Source: Platycnemis pennipes
Lineage: Eukaryota > Arthropoda > Insecta > Odonata > Platycnemididae
DNA: 64,000 nt
Direction: 5' to 3'
Assembly: GCA_933228895.1 (NCBI GenBank)
Contig: OW121849.1
Location: 40,332,354 to 40,396,353, forward strand
Part shown: positions 21,561 to 32,507 of the stretch, in pieces
Numbering within the stretch: position 1 is the first letter of the stretch
How the letters are laid out: each line of letters begins with the position of its first letter
Made by a program: the position numbers and the translations under genes
The notes under the pieces: model-generated
What the model saw: the letters and a program-made list of their open reading frames with translations, nothing else
Told to the model about the DNA's origin: nothing
Databases searched by the model: none

Positions 21561-23184
21561 ACAGCAACCAAGTCCCAATCGCCGCTCTCAAAAGAAAGGG
21601 AGCGTTTGGTGAACGTATTCACCTGTAGAAAAACAAGTTGAATTTTCGACGAATAAATTCAAGAAAGTGTCGCGGATAAGCCATCGTTTTTGCTCCTTAC
21701 TTCACCCTCCCATTTATCGCACTACCGACTCGGCGGGAGAATTTTTCACCCATTTCCGCGCGCAGTTCCTTGTCCCTCGTTACAAGCTACCGATCCCTAT
21801 TTACGACATCAACTTGTTTGATCGTAAAAAAAAGGTTGTCCTACGATAAATTCTTACTTCCAACACGGATGGAACCGAAGGCTTATTGGTTTAACTTTGA
21901 TATATTTTCTCCATCTCATTTTCATGAAGGCAGAGCAGGTTTCACTGTTTGTCTGAGGAAATGATGCGGAAAATATGGAAACTACTGAAAGGCCTAATCC
22001 TAGGGGTAAAAAAGAAAGTTGTTGGCTTTTGGGGCACGTTCCACTCAGTTACGTATTACGAAATCATAAAACACTGAAGCAAAGAATATGACCGAAGGCG
22101 TCAATCGTGTCGTGCTCCAAGCATGTTCACGTACTGTTAATCTATCATTAACGTTAATGTTCCGACAGTAGCAGCTTAATTCAGGTTTATAAAGGTTACA
22201 ATAATGGAGAAACTTTTGTTAGCTATTGCGTATTTATTAATCTGAGTATACTCCTGAGTTCTAACTGTTATATAAATGGTACTGCCGATATACGATCTTG
22301 TGCCGGCGCTTCGTGGCCTGATGTATAGTGCAACTGAGATATGGAGGCAATATGAGAGAGCTGTATTAAAATGGGCTTTTTGCACATGAGCTAAAAAAAC
22401 AACGATTTCTATATGCACACAAATTTGGGCATGTTTTTCTAGCTCTGAGGCCTATACTGGGAAAGTGAGCTAGTCACTCAATAGCGCACTAATATGATAA
22501 ATTTCATCGCTGAATGTAGCAGACGTAATGTAACGTAGGTACACTCGCTATCGCACACGTTGATTACAAGGTTTGTAAATCGTTTATTTCTCCTTAATGA
22601 GTTCAATTTGTAAACAGGTCAATAATAAACTCCTCTGATTCTTCTTGCATCGCAAAAAATTTGATTTTAATCTGAAAGTCTTAAATATTATCCATTTAGA
22701 ACTATTTAAGCTTGGCAAGCAAAAAAGTTGCCTCTCCTCAGACCTTCTAGCTAAAAGGGAAAGGTTTTTAACTTCTAATCCGTAATGTAAATGGCACAAC
22801 CGAGTAAAAAGAAGAGAAACATGAACATAACACCTAATTTCCGCACTCAAAGGAGATTTAACCGATTTCTATCAATTTTATGACCGCAAACGATACGTGC
22901 TCGAGGTAATTACTGTCTATATTTCCAAGTAGGAAATCCCTTTTATCCTTCAGAAATATCAATGAAACTCAGAAATCTGTGACGTACCACTAAAAAGACA
23001 TTTTTTCCCAGTTTGATACTGAAGTATACTTCCCTCTGGGGACAACCTAATATAAATACGCTAAAACTGCTACAAATCCTAAATGTATATTTTTGTAACC
23101 AAGCATGCCGATTAGTATATGAGAATAACTACGTGCACCGAAAAAAATGACAGGCTGACCCTTCCTATATATTTTCACGCAGAA
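21561..23184. other. AT-rich stretch, nothing recognised
   Basis: Only short open frames (60-88 codons) without recognisable motifs and no repeat structure that I can support. Confidence 0.4.
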
Positions 23185-23310
23185 TGTGAGAACCTGACGG
23201 CCTGGCCACCCAACCCTGAATTGCGGGCTCAAATCTCGGTTATGGCATGGATATTATGTGTTTGCACTAGAATTATGACCTTAAGTTATATGGGGTGACA
23301 TGGTGTTAGT
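23185..23310 (+). mobile_element. Possible decayed tRNA-derived SINE
   Basis: GGCCACCCAACCCTGAATTG is followed by a degenerate B-box GCGGGCTCAAATCTCGG near 23223 and then GGCATGGATATTATGTG, which is like the GGCATGGGTGTTT body of S2. The match is weak. Confidence 0.35.
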
Positions 23311-23787
23311 AGTTGGAGGACGTAAAAACAGAAAATTACTGCATATTTACTCACTGTTCTCCTCGGAAGTTCTGTTCTGCTTGTATACGCCTAATTAGCC
23401 AAAGCAATCATCCCGTAAATAACAAAAGTACTGTGTCTACCTTCTGCCAAAAATTGATACTACGTGGCAATATCATTTCACCTATTCTAATCGTTACCTA
23501 CACTTCAAATTTCTCCTATCCAATAGTCTATACTTCTCTGGTTACAAGTCTAAGAAATAAAAGTGCTTTTTTTAAAATACTACACGTCAATTATTCTGCC
23601 AAAGGTTTTGCAGCATGTCATCCAATTGCATGGTAAAGAGAATTGGGGGGAAAGGAAGCCCTTCCGGACACCCTATTCAGATAACTATTCCACCTAGATT
23701 CTCCATACGCTATTCCTACTTTTCCGGATCAAAGAGCATCATGATCCACATTTTTCTGCACTCTTACTCAAAACTTAAGTTACCTCT
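23311..23787. other. Unassigned stretch
   Basis: An open frame of 107 codons at 23313-23636 (+) is not recognised. The last part (from 23615) overlaps a second frame that runs into the fold-back element. Confidence 0.35.
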
Positions 23788-23956
23788 CAAAATGAAAACA
23801 AAATTTTCAATATACCACAAATTTAAAAAAAACAACAAACTTTAATTCGACCTGGGTTTCTTCGACACTGCAACATCATTAGGTCAACGAAACCCGGGTC
23901 ACATTAAAGTATGTTTTTTTAATTTGTTTTATATTGAAAATTTGGTTTTCATTTTG
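23788..23956. repeat. 169-bp fold-back (inverted repeat, 74-79-bp arms)
   Basis: The left arm 23788-23866 and right arm 23883-23956 are near-complementary: outer ends CAAAATGAAAACAAAATTTTC / GAAAATTTGGTTTTCATTTTG, inner ends CTGGGTTTCTTCGAC / GTCAACGAAACCCGGG, with a 16-base loop. Read on the minus strand, the loop gives CTAATGATG...GTCGAAGAAACCC, a layout similar to the core of the palindrome at 18500 and to Penelope-like element ends. No coding capacity. Confidence 0.8.
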
Positions 23957-24139
23957 GTACCATAGAATACCACTCGATATCGAATGAAACCACTCAATTT
24001 AAGTTACCTCGTTCAATCGATGGTATTAGGCATAATTAACAGTGCTTTTGGTATTACCACTTAAGGAAGTTTTAATAAGAGATAAAATTCTTTCCACACA
24101 TGATACCTTTCACATGCTTTCCTAATTTAGTTCCGCATA

Positions 24140-24335
24140 CTACTGAAAGTAAACGTCGAGGGACAAGTGAATGGGAAAATTCGGGAAGATAGGCCTCGGA
24201 TGAAAATAATACAACAAGTTGTAAAGTACATGAAAGAGAAGAATCATATCAAAATGAAGAGGTTAGCTGTTAGGTATATCGAGTGGAGAGATGCGTCACA
24301 TCAATCTTAGGATTGGTCACCAATGATACATCTTG
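24140..24335 (+). mobile_element. LINE-R 3' fragment
   Basis: The same terminal block as at 58665: GTGAATGGGAAAATTCGGG, CAACAAGTTGTAAAGTACATG, AAAATGAAGAGGTTAGC, ATCGAGTGGAGAGATGCG, CAATCTTAGGATTGG and a CACCAATGATAC end. The element is 5' truncated and not coding. Confidence 0.75.
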
Positions 24336-24589
24336 CATCTCATCACTCTTTCCTAGCTTGAACATACACGATCCAAAGCTTCGCAAATCTACTCGTGACA
24401 GTCGAAGCATTGCCATTCCTCATCATCCATGAGATATCAAGTCAAATTTGCTGGCGTGTCAATAATTGCCATGAAAAGAATGAGTCCGGATTATAATAAA
24501 ATGCAAGCGGAAACCCAAATTGTTTCCGGGAATCAAACGATTTAACGAGCCGCCACCCAAATAGCCGATGCATCGGGCAACCACACGGA

Positions 24590-25290
24590 AACCATGTTAA
24601 GATCATTTCATTGCGGCCACTTTGACGGACGTTAGATGGGGAGGTTCGGGTGTCGCCTGCGCAAAGTGGGCTGGGAGGGAGAAATCCCTCGAACATAACG
24701 GAGCAAACAGCTCAATCTCGACTTAACCGTCAGGGGGGAGGGGGCGACCTTCTGGATTTTTTCTACAAGAGGGTGGAAAGTCGGGGGAGGGGGGGGGAAG
24801 AAGGAACGAGGAACAGGAGGATCACGGATGGCGAGAATAAATACATATGGAGGAAGTGGAGATAGATGCAGCTGGCCGGAGGAGACGCACTCAGAGAAAC
24901 GAGAGGGAGGGAGAGAACATCGATTCGACCGTTCCTTTCTGGCGCGCGACACCGATTTGATTCAAGTAGACGGACAGACTTCATTCACGTTTGGTATCCC
25001 GAGGGGTGAGCGAGCACCTGCGGAAGTGAGGAAGGGGAGGAGATTTCAATGTCCAGAGTGGCCGCGCATGATCGGAGACCCAAGTAGTCGAGTGGGGTGG
25101 TTGTGGGAGGGCCGAGAGTGGGGGTGGGACGTCGATCAAGCAGGCGGGGGATGCAACGGGATTGGGTGGGAGTCGGGGTGGAAACATTCCAAACTGTATG
25201 AAGGGGGTGGATCTTACAGATGGGACTGCACAATGGGTTACACCGCTTTAGGTTTGACTGCCACTTACGTGTACAATGCCGGGGTTATCA
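24590..25290. other. GC-rich patch 6
   Basis: Strongly purine-rich on the + strand, with G runs at 24730-24800 and 25080-25160 that fit G-quadruplex motifs, and CpGs such as CTGGCGCGCGACACCG near 24938. A 155-codon Gly/Arg/Glu-rich frame at 24828-25295 (+) and antisense Pro/Ser-rich frames follow composition. No domain recognised. Confidence 0.5.
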
Positions 25291-26515
25291 CATAGATTTC
25301 AAGTGGGATGAGGGGAACGTTCAGAAAGATGCTCTAACAAATTATATCCTATTTTACTAGCAGCAATGTATAACAGCGTATTTTATCGTATTTTTTTAAC
25401 CTTCAAGTCAATTGCCTTTCATTAGAAAACTGAGAGACTCAACGCATTCTAGCATATATTTTGAGATCCTTGTTTAACAATGAATCATGCTCGTTTAATG
25501 GGAATAAAAAAAGAAAACATAGGGGCTGCATGGAGATACATAGCTTAATGATAAAAATAATAAAACAATATATAATGCACCGTGGTCATGCTTCTCTACG
25601 TGTTGTATCTCACGTCGTACGCTAAGGTGAGGGATATTTAAATTAAGGTACCTAAAAATTGCTGTTTGTGACCCTTCTCTTCCTGAACTAAAATATTTCC
25701 TCATTTATTGACCAGGAGAAAACTTCATCTTTTGTCTCACAATCATATAACTTCAGTAAATATATGGAGACTCTTCCAATCTTGTCCTAATTTGTTATAC
25801 AATTTGGATTGATATGATTTTTTAAACTGTGTTCTAGCCATTATGCTAGAGATCGGTGTAGAATATGGCTAAAAAGATTTTTTCACTGAGGTTATAAATA
25901 CAGATATGTAATGAGTGCACTTTTTATGAAAGTCTAACTTACATCACACAACATTCAGCTTACTTAGGCTCAGGTCATGCGCAATAATAAAAACTTAAGA
26001 ATTAAATAAAGGTTATGAGGGCAATCAACGATTAGGACAACATCAGTTTTTCTCCACTTACGATGATGAATAAAAATAAAGACTATAATAATGAAGTTAT
26101 CATACATTTTAACTATTATTTTTCCACGTCTACATAGAGGTATGTGTACTTTTAATTCTCATTTACATGATTGACAAAATAATTATTATTTGTCAATATG
26201 CGAGGTACCACTTGGACGGTGATTACTTTTAAGTAATGCAGTATTTAATGTGAAATATTATTTCTAAGCAGACTTAAACTTATCCCAATATATTTTGAAC
26301 GAATGAAAAACCCGCATTGTAGTAAATAATATACCGTTGGATTCTATACATAAAATACTTGCCCGGTGAAGAATAAATTCCATGAACCCGTGTGTTGCTT
26401 TGCTGGGTAGTATGTAGAAGCGTAGATAAAAATATTGACTGCTGGTTTCCCCTTATTAGCCTTCGTTCAAATCATTATTATTTGATAATATTTAATCTCC
26501 GGAGACACGAAAATC
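25291..26515. other. AT-rich stretch, nothing recognised
   Basis: No coding or mobile element signal. A short perfect palindrome (TTGACAAAATAA...TTATTTGTCAA) sits near 26171-26197. Confidence 0.4.
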
Positions 26516-26519
26516 TGTT

Positions 26520-26705
26520 GTAGACAATTGACAAAGGAAAATTCAATGGGGTAGAGGGCCTTTTATGACGAATATGAAGCAAATAGTGAAGTATGTAAAA
26601 GATAAGAATTACGTACGTAGGAAGAGGTTATCTGATAGGAGAACCGAGAGAAGAGCTGCACCAATCCAATTATGGGATTGATGACTGGCAATGATGATGA
26701 AAATC
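26520..26705 (+). mobile_element. LINE-R 3' fragment
   Basis: The terminal block is seen again: GGTAGAGGGCCTTTTATGACG, AGTGAAGTATGTAAAAGAT, AGGAAGAGGTTATCTGATAG, GAGAGAAGAGCTGCACC, CAATTATGGGATTGATGAC and a GATGATGAAAA tail. More diverged than the copy at 9269. Confidence 0.7.
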
Positions 26706-28229
26706 GAATCGAACATACATATCTCAAGTTCTCCAAATATATGACCAATTCTATATACTGTGATGTAACCTTGAATAGGCTAATTTGGTGGAAAATGAAC
26801 CACTATGGTGGACATAAAAACTAAGTATGTAATTGCTCTAAATCAATTCTCCTACTTTGAATAACCTATTACCTTCTAGCTTTAAATGAAGCAGAAAACA
26901 TTTAAACTCGGGTGAATTTTATTAAAACCTAAAAAAAATAGATCACTCCTGGCGATGAAATCTGCCAGCAACTTAATGCATTAGTGCCCTTGAGGAAGGA
27001 CATTTTTATTTTTCTTGACAATTATTTTTACCACAGTTAAAATATTGGTATAGACACCTAAATGATCCTTCATTGGACAGACACGCCGAAAAGAAATATA
27101 TATAGGCCATTGCTTAAGTGAAGTGGATCTGCGAAGGGTGCATGTAGCATCCTCCGGATGAGAATTTATTTTGCCTGTTTATTCTGCTTGTATGGCATCA
27201 AAGAAAAAAATCAGTTTCCGTCTCACATGCAAGTAATTTCATTCAGAACATTGAATTATTTGATTGTTTTACATAAAAAGTTGGAATTACATCATTCCAT
27301 TAAGAGTTCCTTCAATTACGATCTGTATTAAGTTCCTAATTACGTGCTAGGAGTTTTTTATTTAATCGATGGGACGGTACGGCTCAATTTTTTCCGGATT
27401 AAAGGCCTCGTGCCTGCCGATTATCCGACATTTCAGAACAGAAAAAACAGACAGACAGAAAAAAATAATAAATGGAAATTATTCTGGCTTATGGAAATCG
27501 TCTGCATAGTGTAACGTATTTTTTGACTATCTTAGCTGTTAATATTTTTAGAGTTAACGAAAAAAAGAGCTAACCTGAGCTGTTGGATTATGCTTTTAAT
27601 CAACGTGGTTTCTGTGGTGGAATAAATGAGAAATAAGGGAATATTTTGAGGAAATGATAAACAAATGTGCATCGGGTAAAATTGTTGCTGCCCTTCAAAT
27701 CTGTGAGCAAAATGTCAGGAATGACATAATTATGCATTTAATTACAGAATTAATTCTTGTTTCGGAGGTAATGGCGGAAATTAATCTTACTATCCGTAAA
27801 CAATTTTATAGACGTTTCTGTTTTGTAAAATAATCCAATATTCTCTTTTGAATGAAAGTGTGCAAGCTTGAATGACATACCGAAGAGCATATTTTGACAG
27901 CGAAGGAATATTAAAAATGAAAGGAAATAATTGAGTAGAAATGCAAAGCAGCTGTAAAGTTGGTTTAAGAGGCGCGGTTACTGTCACAGTTATACCGAGT
28001 TTTGCCAAGTCCACTCATTCAAAACTGAGATCACTAAATGTACAGGAGACACCACTAGAAGGATCGTTTTGTAAAATGTCGGGTGACATTTCCATGACAG
28101 GTAGTGAGAAATCTTATTTGCTTTTTTGGATAAAAAATAATGCGGATTTAATTGGGTTCATGCCACATAACGAGTACGAGAAACAGCACAATGCCTGGAT
28201 CACGTGGTCAATTTTCCCACATGCATCCA
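26706..28229. other. AT-rich stretch, nothing firm
   Basis: No supported element. At 27385-27435 the motifs TTCCGGATTAAAGGC and GCCGATTATCCGACA resemble the ends of pogo/Tigger elements, but no paired terminus was found. Antisense open frames at 27790-28264 are not recognised. Confidence 0.35.
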
Positions 28230-28236
28230 ATAAAGC

Positions 28237-28955
28237 TCCATCAACATCAGTATTTCAAACCTAGGATTGGTTTACTGCAGCCCTCCATTCAGCCCTATTC
28301 AGTGTTAATTCCCTCACTCCCATGGCATGATTTCTCTTTCACGTCCTTCTTTATTTGTCCCACATTCTTATCCCTTGGTCTTCCTCGCGGGGCTTTCCCT
28401 TCAATCTTCCCTTCTATTACATTTCTAACTAATTCAATGTACCTCAAGGTATGTCCAATCCATCTGGTTCTTCTTTGCCGCAGGGTTTTCCATATTGTCC
28501 TTTCTTTATCTGCTCTTCTGTACACCTCTTCGTTCCTCACTTTATCCGTCCATTTAATCTTCAACATTCTCCTCCACCACCATGTTTCGAAGGCTTCCAT
28601 TCTTCGTTGGTCTGCTTTCCCAATGTTCCATGTCTCTAATCCATAGAGTGCCACGCTCCAAACGAATGTTTTGATGAAGTGCTTCCTTGTTTGCAGCCGT
28701 AGGTTCTGTGAGCATAGTTGTTGTCTCTTCTCAATAAATACCTCCTTAGCTTGTGCTATTCTTCACTTAATGTCTGTCGAACTTCTCCCATCTCAAGTTA
28801 GGTAGGTGAAGTTCTCCACTTGTTCCAATTCCACACCTCTAATTGTGATATTTGCCCTAAGCTTCCCTCTTCCGCACACTTGGATTTTAATTTTCTTTTT
28901 GTTGATGTTCATACTATATTCTTGCAGTACTTGGTCCATTTTGGTCAGGGAAAGT
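28237..28955 (-). mobile_element. LINE-R related reverse transcriptase C-terminus, pseudogene
   Basis: The longest convincing coding remnant in the window. The minus frame at 28295-28654 contains ALYGLETWN, then MEAFETWWWRRMLKIKWTD, VYRRADKERTIWKTLRQRR, TRWIGHTLR, and KAPRGRPRDK. This is the classical C-terminal region of endonuclease-reverse transcriptase LINEs (RTE-like type in arthropods). The same frame continues upstream to about 28955 (MDQVLQEYSMNINKKKIKI, GVELEQVENFTYL) but with two in-frame stops near 28790-28760. It is truncated there, so the RT catalytic core is absent. The 3' tail with CCAATCCTAGG is shared with LINE-R. Confidence 0.85.
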
Positions 28956-29985
28956 TCAACGATAACTTATAAATGAAATTAAAAATAGGCGTTTTTAGGA
29001 TTCATGGCTTTGCAAGGGATACTTAAGTCTTAATTAACCTTGTTTTCATGTACATGAATGTTAAAAACCAAAATGAACCCTAGGTCGCAAATAGTTAATA
29101 TGACACCACATATTTAGTTTAACTCATCATGTTTTAAAACTTGTGGTTTTGTCGCTTAAATTATCCGTGTAACAGTGCGTGAAAAATGGCCGTATTTTCG
29201 TCATAGGGTTAGTGTGTTAATCACTATTGAATCCACTTCCCCTTATCAACATTTAATAGGAAATGGCTGGGAAATACGATTTAATACATCTAAATATTAC
29301 CCTGATAGCTAAAAAATGCGTGAATTTTGGTAACTTTAAGCCGTTTATAAATCCTCTGCTGGGAATTTACATTGGGCTTCAACTTCATAACTCATCTTAA
29401 TTCACATAGGAATTCACATAGGCTCCACATGTAATGCACCTCGTAGCTCAAATTAACATCACGCGTGTCAAACACAGTAAATTTCATTACTTACAAGTAA
29501 CATTCATTTAATCTTTCACTGCGATTTGTATAACACACGCAAGGCATTCGAGGTCTTACTATCTAACTCTCTAATTTTACATTTAGAACCTAGCCTACCA
29601 GTGCACGCTGAGGATTTGAATGCATCTTCATCAAGACATCTTTAGTAAATATGTCAGTTTTGATTTCCTGCAGAAAGTATGTTAGATATGTACTACACCT
29701 TGCGTATGGATAGTGATCCCCTACAAAATTCATGTAACATTTTTATACTAAGCTAAATATATCATAACACAGTTATATGAAGAAATCTGCTCTCTGCATC
29801 TCAATACTCAGTTACGGACTGAAACTGACTTCAACTAGATCCAAAATTCATTATCTCTCTCAATAGTAACCGAGAAAAAAAATGAGTTGAACGCTACAGT
29901 GGTGAGAGCACTAAGTGTTTCCCTCACCTCATATTTTAGTGATTAGGTAGCCTATACTATGTTGATCTTACGAGTGTACGAGTAC
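28956..29985. other. AT-rich stretch, nothing recognised
   Basis: No repeat or coding signal that I can support; stops are frequent in all frames. Confidence 0.4.
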
Positions 29986-29989
29986 AACC

Positions 29990-30480
29990 TTACGAATGAC
30001 TGGATCCTAAGGGATTTTAATGGATGGAGAAGGTGGAGAGGGAAAGTGAAAGAGAGGAGGTGGGGCCAAAGTGGAGGATCGGCGAATAAAGGAAACAGTG
30101 TGGAGGACTCGAGAAAAGAGTGGCCGGAGGGGGAGGGAGGACGGAGTCGGCGATTGAGAGGGGGTGAGGACGCAGGAGGAGAGGAGCTCCTCTCTCAACG
30201 TATTCGAAGGGCCATGAAAGGCAGCTAGACTAAACGACCGTGAACCTCTGACAGCAGAATACAGTGCACATTCTTAAGGATGAGACGCAAGGGAAAGGGG
30301 CGGTAGGTTTGTTGGGGGAGAGGATGATTTGCGGGGGGAGCGGAGGAGAGGGGTTAAAAGTATGGGATGGTTGGACTCACTACGGGAAGGAGGAAATATT
30401 TGGGCCGACGAAGGCCTGAAAAATTTGGAGTTGTGAAGACAAGAGGGCGTATGGAATGAGGATGAGATTGAGCAAGGTCT
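29990..30480. other. GC-rich patch 7
   Basis: Purine-rich on the + strand (GA and G runs from 30025 to 30190 and from 30290 to 30370). An 89-codon Arg/Gly/Glu-rich frame and an antisense Pro/Ser-rich frame follow composition. No recognisable protein. Confidence 0.5.
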
Positions 30481-30699
30481 AAATTGGGCTTTGATTGGGT
30501 ACGGAAGGTCCTGAACGAACATCACGTAATTACTAGGTATTAGAATAGGGGTGACATTTTTTTTACCAATTTTCACCCTTCATGCTATTTTATTTTTAAT
30601 TTCTTATGTAGCATTTTCCTTCAAATAGCTAAAGAAATTAGTTTCAAGATTGTTCAAAAGCTGGACATAATCCCACTTTATAGCTTTTTTTTCTTTCTT

Positions 30700-30775
30700 T
30701 CCTTGCTGTATGCAGGACTTGAACCCGTGGTCTTAAGGTTGAACACCCGAGCCAATATGGATATCACCAGAGACT
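30700..30775 (-). mobile_element. tRNA-like SINE head, fragment
   Basis: The minus strand has a B-box ACCACGGGTTCAAGTCCTGC near 30717-30736, preceded by GGCTCGGGTGTTCAACCTTA. An A-box and body are not clear. It may be a solitary SINE head or a decayed tRNA gene. Confidence 0.45.
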
Positions 30776-30919
30776 AATATTTCCGAATTAATTTTGCACA
30801 GACAGATGCAACAGCATTTGTACAGAGCAGGTATGACATTTTATAGGCAACAAGCTGACCCGGCCACGCGTTGCTGTGGCTCAATCTGGTTAAATGGAAA
30901 GCGCACGTTTATAGTATGT

Positions 30920-32101
30920 TTAATTTCACAATTCTTATGGGTATACAATATTTTTTGTTGTTCCATTGTCTGTGCAGATATAGACATTGTTTGGTTTGCC
31001 GACTCTAGAACACGCAACATACACGTAGAACACGCAACTCACACGCAACAAAATACACGTACATGTGAGAAGCAATCCGTGTCTAGATCTAAACCGCATA
31101 GTTCTAAAGATTGGCCCTCAGCTTTGTTGATGGTTAATGCAAATACCAATCGAATTGGGAATAAAATCACTTTAATTGAAATGGCATATCTGTTGGATAC
31201 ATAGGAATGCGAGGAATGAGGACATCTTCGCCTTTGAAAGTTCCTGTCCAGATTGTGGATTCTACGACGTTGCTCATTAATTTATTTACTGAAAGCCGCG
31301 TGCCGTTGCAAAGCTTCGGCTGGTTGATATTTAGCAACATGATAATTGGCATGCCATTTTCAATTTCAGTACGTGCGGTGGCATCCCTGGCAGATCGAGT
31401 AAATTCAAAAATTCCGTTCGATAACCAATTGAATCATCTGCTTCCACAAAATCGTCGACGGTCTTGTACATATGTGCCTGCGTCGTTTAGAGTGTTAGAC
31501 TGAATAATATTGTTTAGTTCACAGAAGTCTTTGTTCTTGGCCGCAAGAATAGCTCGTTCACTTAGCCAATTGTGATCCTTATAATTGATTTGAATATTGG
31601 GAAATACTTTTTCAACCATCTCTTCTTTTGACGTTACTAAATTGCAATATTAATGAGGCAATGAATTTTACCTGAGGTCAGATCAACCGGCACCTTTCCG
31701 TTCCCAATTTCCAGCAATTTATGTGAGTATATCTCAGCTGATCGATTTTTTTGCAGCTGGACACGCATATTTGTATATAATTTTAACGCCTTTACATGTC
31801 GTCACAAAGTAGAATATTTCAGGCAAGCATTTATTTCATCCGCTAGTGTCAATCGAGGAATTACAGGTAATGTTTGCCTGAAATGTCGTGCAAGCAATAT
31901 TAATGCGTTCTCAAATGGTCTCAGGATTCCACGGAAATCTTGCAATGATCGATCCAGAGCCTCGAGCGATGCTTTGTGCACCATTGTGCATTCATCCCAA
32001 GCAATAAGTTGACATTTCTGAAATATTTGTCCCATACCGGATGATTTGAATATGTTGCACGTGAGTGTTTCAATGAATTGCAAGTTCAATGGGATGCACA
32101 T
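30920..32101 (-). pseudogene. Helitron Pif1-type helicase domain, broken
   Basis: The reading goes down the minus strand in shifting frames. At 32101-31802 it has CQLIAWDECTMVHK (the Walker B region of Pif1-family helicases) and LARHFRQTLPVIPR (motif III). At 31620-31434 it has HNWLSERAILAAKNK. Around 31480-31360 another frame gives IGYRTEFLNLLDLPGMPPH. At 31352-31167 it has NINQPKLCNGTRLSV and GEDVLIPRIPM, then LVFALTINKAEGQSL near 31150-31110, the motif VI region. Several frameshifts and stops mean no functional protein. Pif1 helicases unwind DNA during Helitron rolling-circle transposition. Confidence 0.9.
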
Positions 32102-32109
32102 CCCGTCTC

Positions 32110-32395
32110 CAGTGTCGATATTGTATTCTCGATATTGTACAAACCTTCATGGAGTGAACAAAACAACTAACCAAAGCATCATGGAAATTGGATGAATGTT
32201 GTGGTAATGCATGAAGTTATCAATATTGTATCGATACAGTATCGATATTGCAATGATACTTTATAAAACTTTGAAAAAAAACACCTAAATAATTTCACCT
32301 CAATTTTGTATCAATAATGTATCGATTTATCGATACTTTAGCGATATTATATCGATAAAGTATCGATATTGAAATATCGATTCCGTAGTCCTCTT
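32110..32395. repeat. ATCGAT/TCGATA-rich palindromic cluster inside the Helitron
   Basis: At least seven ATCGAT or TCGATA motifs occur here, several inside longer palindromes such as TGTATCGATACA near 32227. ATCGAT-type motifs are bound in insects by boundary/replication factors such as DREF/BEAF-like proteins (family knowledge); binding here is untested. Confidence 0.6.
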
Positions 32396-32465
32396 TTCGG
32401 GAATGTACTCAACAACTTCCCAAAGTTTCATGGCGATCCGATGAATGGTGTACTAATGCATAAAG
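32161..32465. repeat. Imperfect direct repeat inside the Helitron
   Basis: The 56-bp block at 32161-32216 (AACAACTAACCAAAGC...TAATGCATGAAG) recurs at 32410-32465 (AACAACTTCCCAAAG...TAATGCATAAAG) with roughly three quarters of positions identical. The two copies bracket the ATCGAT cluster, which suggests an old internal duplication. Confidence 0.6.
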
Positions 32466-32507
32466 GACACACACACACACACATACATTCATTTTTATGT
32501 ATATAGA

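Larger units (their letters stand above)
30851..32507 (-). mobile_element. Helitron, internally deleted, both termini recognisable
   Basis: On the minus strand the 5' end is TCTATATACATAAAAATGAA at 32507, a form typical of arthropod Helitrons, and the 3' end is a hairpin GCCAC-AGCAACGC-GTGGC (30863-30880) followed by CGGGTCAGCTTG ending at 30851. The usual terminal CTAG/CTRR is CTTG here, a one-base deviation. The bases just outside are A (5') and T (3') on the element strand, which is the A|T target expected of Helitrons, with no duplication. The 1.66-kb element keeps only the helicase half; the Rep (HUH) part is missing. An AC microsatellite (32467-32482) and ATCGAT-rich DNA fill its 5' part. 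Confidence 0.85.

Noticed and set aside
21209..21628. 139-codon plus frame as a gene
   Set aside because: More than a third of it is the antisense of an S2 SINE (21395-21560).
27385..27435. pogo/Tigger MITE
   Set aside because: Only loosely similar end-like motifs were found and no inverted terminal pair could be defined.
28152..28646. 164-codon plus frame as a gene
   Set aside because: It is the antisense shadow of the LINE reverse transcriptase C-terminus on the minus strand.
31207..31503. 98-codon plus frame as a gene
   Set aside because: It is the antisense shadow of the Helitron helicase, which reads on the minus strand.
32467..32482. AC microsatellite as a separate feature
   Set aside because: It is part of the 5' end of the Helitron, where such repeats are common.
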